Source: Pseudomonadota bacterium (lineage in GTDB: Bacteria; Pseudomonadota; Alphaproteobacteria; Rhizobiales; Xanthobacteraceae). From it: 64,000 nt of DNA. Positions 62,101 through 64,000 of the stretch are shown here, piece by piece (within the stretch, counting starts at the first letter, position 1; every line of letters starts with the position of its first letter). The notes beneath the pieces were generated by a model that worked only from the letters and a program-made list of their open reading frames with translations, made no database searches and was not told the origin of the DNA. The stretch is from the NCBI GenBank assembly GCA_023387695.1, contig JAEWHT010000439.1, forward strand, positions 9,151 to 73,150. The letters are read 5' to 3'. The position numbers were made by a program, and so were the translations under genes.

Positions 62101-64000
62101 CGAGACGTTGCCGCCGTTGGCCGCATTCAGGTTCTGAGCCTGGATGCCAAACAATCCGCTGCCCGAGCCCGTAACGCTGCCCGTCGAGACCACTTGGATG
62201 TTGCCGACGCCACTGGCCGTGTCCTGCGCGAGGATGCCTGTGCCCGCTTGACCGACGATCGGACCTGAGGTGGAAACGGAGATATCCCCGGTGCCGTTCT
62301 GCGTCACAACGATGCCATTGACAGCACCGGAAACACCGCCGCCGGGCGCGACCGAGATTTTGGCCATGTTGCCGGAGGTGCCGCCCGACGCTGTGAAGTC
62401 GATGCCATCACCGACTGTCGAACCAACGGTGCCAACACCGTTAACCGTGAAGTTGCCACCGGTCGAGGAGACCGCGACGATGGGCCCGCTGTTGGCGACA
62501 TTGAGACCGAGCGTACCGCCGCTTCCCGTGAAGGTCACGGTTTGCGCGGTCGCTCCGTCAAGGATCAGCGTAGCGCCGGCGTCGACTAGAACAGTGCCCG
62601 TCCCGCTCAGGCCGCCACCGATCTCAAGGGAGCCGGAAGCAACCTCAAGCGTGCCCGTGTTGTTCACGGACCCGTTGATCATGTTGGTGCCGGAGAGGCT
62701 GTCGATGTGCCCGCTATTGTTCACCGCGAGTCCGCTCGCACCGTTGATGCTGGCACCGGCGGAGAGGTTGATGGTGCCGGCATTGTTGATGGTGTTGCTT
62801 TCAATGACGCCGGTGGTCGACGCCGTCCCGAGCCCGCTCCATGTCCCGACCGCCCAGACGCCGGTGGCCTGGTTGTTGAACGTGCCGTTACCGACATTGA
62901 TGCTGCCGGTAATCGTGCCGCTGTTGGTAAGCGTGATGTCACCGCCGCCTTCGAACAGCGCCTGACTGGAAGCGTTCGAACCGATAATGCCGGTATTATT
63001 GATCGTGACGGTGCCGATGTTGTTCTCGGTGATCCCGATCGCCGGGCTGTTGCTGGCGAGGCTCGTGACCGTGCCCGAGTTGGTGATGCTGACAGAGCCA
63101 GTCGCGCCCGCGGCTGCCAGATAGGCGCTGATACCCGAGTGAGTCGTGCCGGTCGCGGTCCCCTGGTTGTTGATGCCAATGTTGCCAGCACCCGTGGCAT
63201 TGACGTTGATGCCGGACGTGCCGGTCGCCGATCCACCGTTGGTGACCGACACATTGCCGCCGGCCGCATCATTGGCGTTGACGCCGGAGAAGCTGCTTCC
63301 GGTGGCCGTTCCCGTGTTGGTCACGGAGATGTTGCCAGCGTGCACCGCATTGGCAGCGACAAACGCGTTGATGCCGTTCCCGCCTCCGGTCGCAAAGCCG
63401 GCGTTGCTGATGGTGACATTGCCGCCATCATTGGTGCTGGCGCTGATCGCGTTTCCGGTGCCGTTGGTTGCGGTGACGTTCGAGGCCGCGCCAGTCGTTA
63501 CCGCCGCATCACCAGTGCCCCAATTGAAGGCGCTGATGCCGAAGCCGTTGCTTCCCGTGACGCTGATCGTCGCGTTGCTCACGACGGACACATTGCCGGC
63601 TACGCCCGGCTCGATCGCGCCGACGCTGCCGGGGGAATAGCCGGCATTGATGCCGCCGCCGACGGCATGGATGGTCCCGGTCCCCGCAACGACAGACACC
63701 GTGCTGCCCGCCGACACCGTCGAAGACTGACCAAACGCGCCGATGCCGTACCGACCGGCGTTGACGGTAAGGCTGTCCGCGGTGGTGACGCTGACATTGC
63801 CGTTATCCAGAGAGTAGGCCTGGATGCCGTCGTTGCCGGCGCCGCTGGTGATTGTCGCATTGGCACCGACGGTGATGGCGATATTGCCGGTTCCACCCGG
63901 ATGTCCCGCGACACCGTTCAAGCCGAACGCACCCACGCCGATGAGATTGCCGGTAACAGTGGTTCCGGCGCCGTCATTCACCGTGACATTGCCGTTGCCC
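59200..64000 (-). CDS. Giant beta-repeat surface protein, 5' end off window
   Basis: The visible part is about 1600 residues, and the frame is open at the right edge, where the upstream codons continue the repeats (GNGNVTV), so the true start is outside. It is made almost wholly of Gly/Asn/Thr/Val/Ser strand repeats such as GNVSVTNGG and GTVTINNSGTIGSS, the beta-helix pattern of filamentous adhesins. The last 500 residues shift to autotransporter-associated-strand units (TLTVDGAGSLVTASSISLGG). The C-terminus (VAEGDGFKFAAMNAPP to LLPGHDYHVL) has no beta-barrel translocator, so export is probably by a type I system or a separate partner. There are almost no Cys and few charged residues. Function is likely adhesion or biofilm; this is inferred. 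Confidence 0.8.
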   Translation of the reverse strand, partial: GNGNVTVNDGAGTTVTGNLIGVGAFGLNGVAGHPGGTGNIAITVGANATITSGAGNDGIQAYSLDNGNVSVTTADSLTVNAGRYGIGAFGQSSTVSAGSTVSVVAGTGTIHAVGGGINAGYSPGSVGAIEPGVAGNVSVVSNATISVTGSNGFGISAFNWGTGDAAVTTGAASNVTATNGTGNAISASTNDGGNVTISNAGFATGGGNGINAFVAANAVHAGNISVTNTGTATGSSFSGVNANDAAGGNVSVTNGGSATGTSGINVNATGAGNIGINNQGTATGTTHSGISAYLAAAGATGSVSITNSGTVTSLASNSPAIGITENNIGTVTINNTGIIGSNASSQALFEGGGDITLTNSGTITGSINVGNGTFNNQATGVWAVGTWSGLGTASTTGVIESNTINNAGTINLSAGASINGASGLAVNNSGHIDSLSGTNMINGSVNNTGTLEVASGSLEIGGGLSGTGTVLVDAGATLILDGATAQTVTFTGSGGTLGLNVANSGPIVAVSSTGGNFTVNGVGTVGSTVGDGIDFTASGGTSGNMAKISVAPGGGVSGAVNGIVVTQNGTGDISVSTSGPIVGQAGTGILAQDTASGVGNIQVVSTGSVTGSGSGLFGIQAQNLNAANGGNVSVTSTGGVSGNQHAIVASTAGNGNVSVEAGGAIVSTVQFGIRAGASGTGNVSVLTDAGSTINSGGAGISAINQATALAAGLNSSVTVTNNAVINSGTTVNPSGSVPQGIAAGYYGANGQANTNINGTVIINNNANITAAAGYGVDGYNYGNGNVTVNEAGNTSVTADQYGLAGYANSKGSGSVAINVGANVAVNATTYIGIQASTTGVGDINIQTGDGDTIYGGSIAVNAQSQATSEPATGNLMVVLGNDVIHSGTHITGNGGNTPGAVSVGYAPNGAGTLTNTVLGNVTVQSNAQITADSAVGINAYNWGKGNVTVSTGSASSITAPGNGIQASANNGGNITVTNGGSIHSGGTGITANASLGLGTTGGTIAITNNGAISAGNVGIFANGSHVGNISITNNGTVNGTSSNGIAVNLTASGSTGSTTITNTGVVTTSASAFSAISVSENATGTVTINNSGTIGSSAGAGAIFESGGSQITINNSGAILGGISTGTGVIGATTILNNNAGGVWQVSFLDDEGTINAAGAASAITIVGATNGANIGASGTGSMNLSAGAELTTDFLNIGNQLGSHGTVLVTGVGTSVNVTGQTPQLQVGSDGTATLTISDHATVTTTNMILAVNHDTGVTDTLTVDDASLHVGGVLTIGNAGAATALVENGGSLTAGTLFLAEMSGGAGSLTVDGAGSLVTASSISLGGSSAVLTLSNGGAIDIGSSATTIANTIHIGGDGSLVGSGEITSAVVNDGTITATVGTLQIDQQLTGTGSVNVNVGATLHLLNGAASSETIQFNVPSGSTASLVVDHAASLQASISGFTGNGQLSGSDQIDLKDINFGTMTESYDATNNILNISDGTNSAAIHFIGSYQQANFAFADAGTNGTIVYDPPVLGNTTAGSTNTAPVAEGDGFKFAAMNAPPSAGPWIGDAHNINASISQVLNSHVDAFATSAGQVLDAVIADNKLLPGHDYHVL

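Overview
The window is high-GC chromosomal DNA from an alphaproteobacterium, most likely Bradyrhizobium or a close relative in Nitrobacteraceae. The pointers are the gene families present (a PDR/VanA-type operon, trhO-slyX, hemE, a HemC-like gene, rhizobial exopolysaccharide proteins), two promoters of the EcfG general-stress type (GGAAC-N16-CGTT), and three families of intergenic palindromes typical of Bradyrhizobium and Rhodopseudomonas. No rRNA, tRNA, integrase, IS element or CRISPR array was seen. Family calls rest on reading motifs by eye; no database search was possible.

0-30.8 kb is ordinary housekeeping and accessory DNA. In order it holds two VOC-fold proteins, a His-rich cupin, a CsbD-like stress protein, a secreted FKBP isomerase, gamma-glutamyltransferase, trhO-slyX, a PAS-GGDEF diguanylate cyclase, a small stress protein, hemE, a FixJ-type regulator, a DJ-1/PfpI protein, a divergent HemC, a GMC oxidoreductase, a TetR regulator divergent from a SnoaL-like gene, a di-haem secreted protein, a Rieske oxygenase/GntR/reductase operon, pgm, a secreted alpha/beta hydrolase, a two-gene unit of unknown function, a lytic transglycosylase, an OmpR-type regulator, an acyltransferase, an MBL-fold hydrolase, a mutarotase-like protein and a secreted FAD protein.

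30.9-57.2 kb is a large extracellular polysaccharide locus. It has four GT4 glycosyltransferases, two Wzx-like flippases, a Wzy-like polymerase, a polysaccharide pyruvyl transferase, four acyltransferases (a fifth lies at 25.9 kb), a Wzz/Wzc-type co-polymerase with tyrosine-kinase motifs, and an initiating sugar-phosphate transferase. Two glycoside hydrolases are embedded in it, one of them a 1303-residue protein with a 498-bp tandem repeat. This reads as a Wzx/Wzy-dependent pathway: lipid-linked priming, assembly with pyruvate and acyl decoration, flipping, polymerisation, and chain-length control. No outer-membrane export (Wza/OPX) gene is visible. pgm at 18.6 kb would supply glucose-1-phosphate.

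57.8-64 kb carries a PP2A-like phosphatase, a small secreted protein, and the 3' part of a giant Gly/Asn/Thr/Val-rich surface repeat protein that runs off the right edge.

The best leads are the operator/promoter arrangements at 14.1 and 18.4 kb, the pair of EcfG promoters, the repeat-expanded glycoside hydrolase, the clustered TTGC/GCAA palindromes in EPS promoters, and the two-gene unit at 21.9-23.5 kb.
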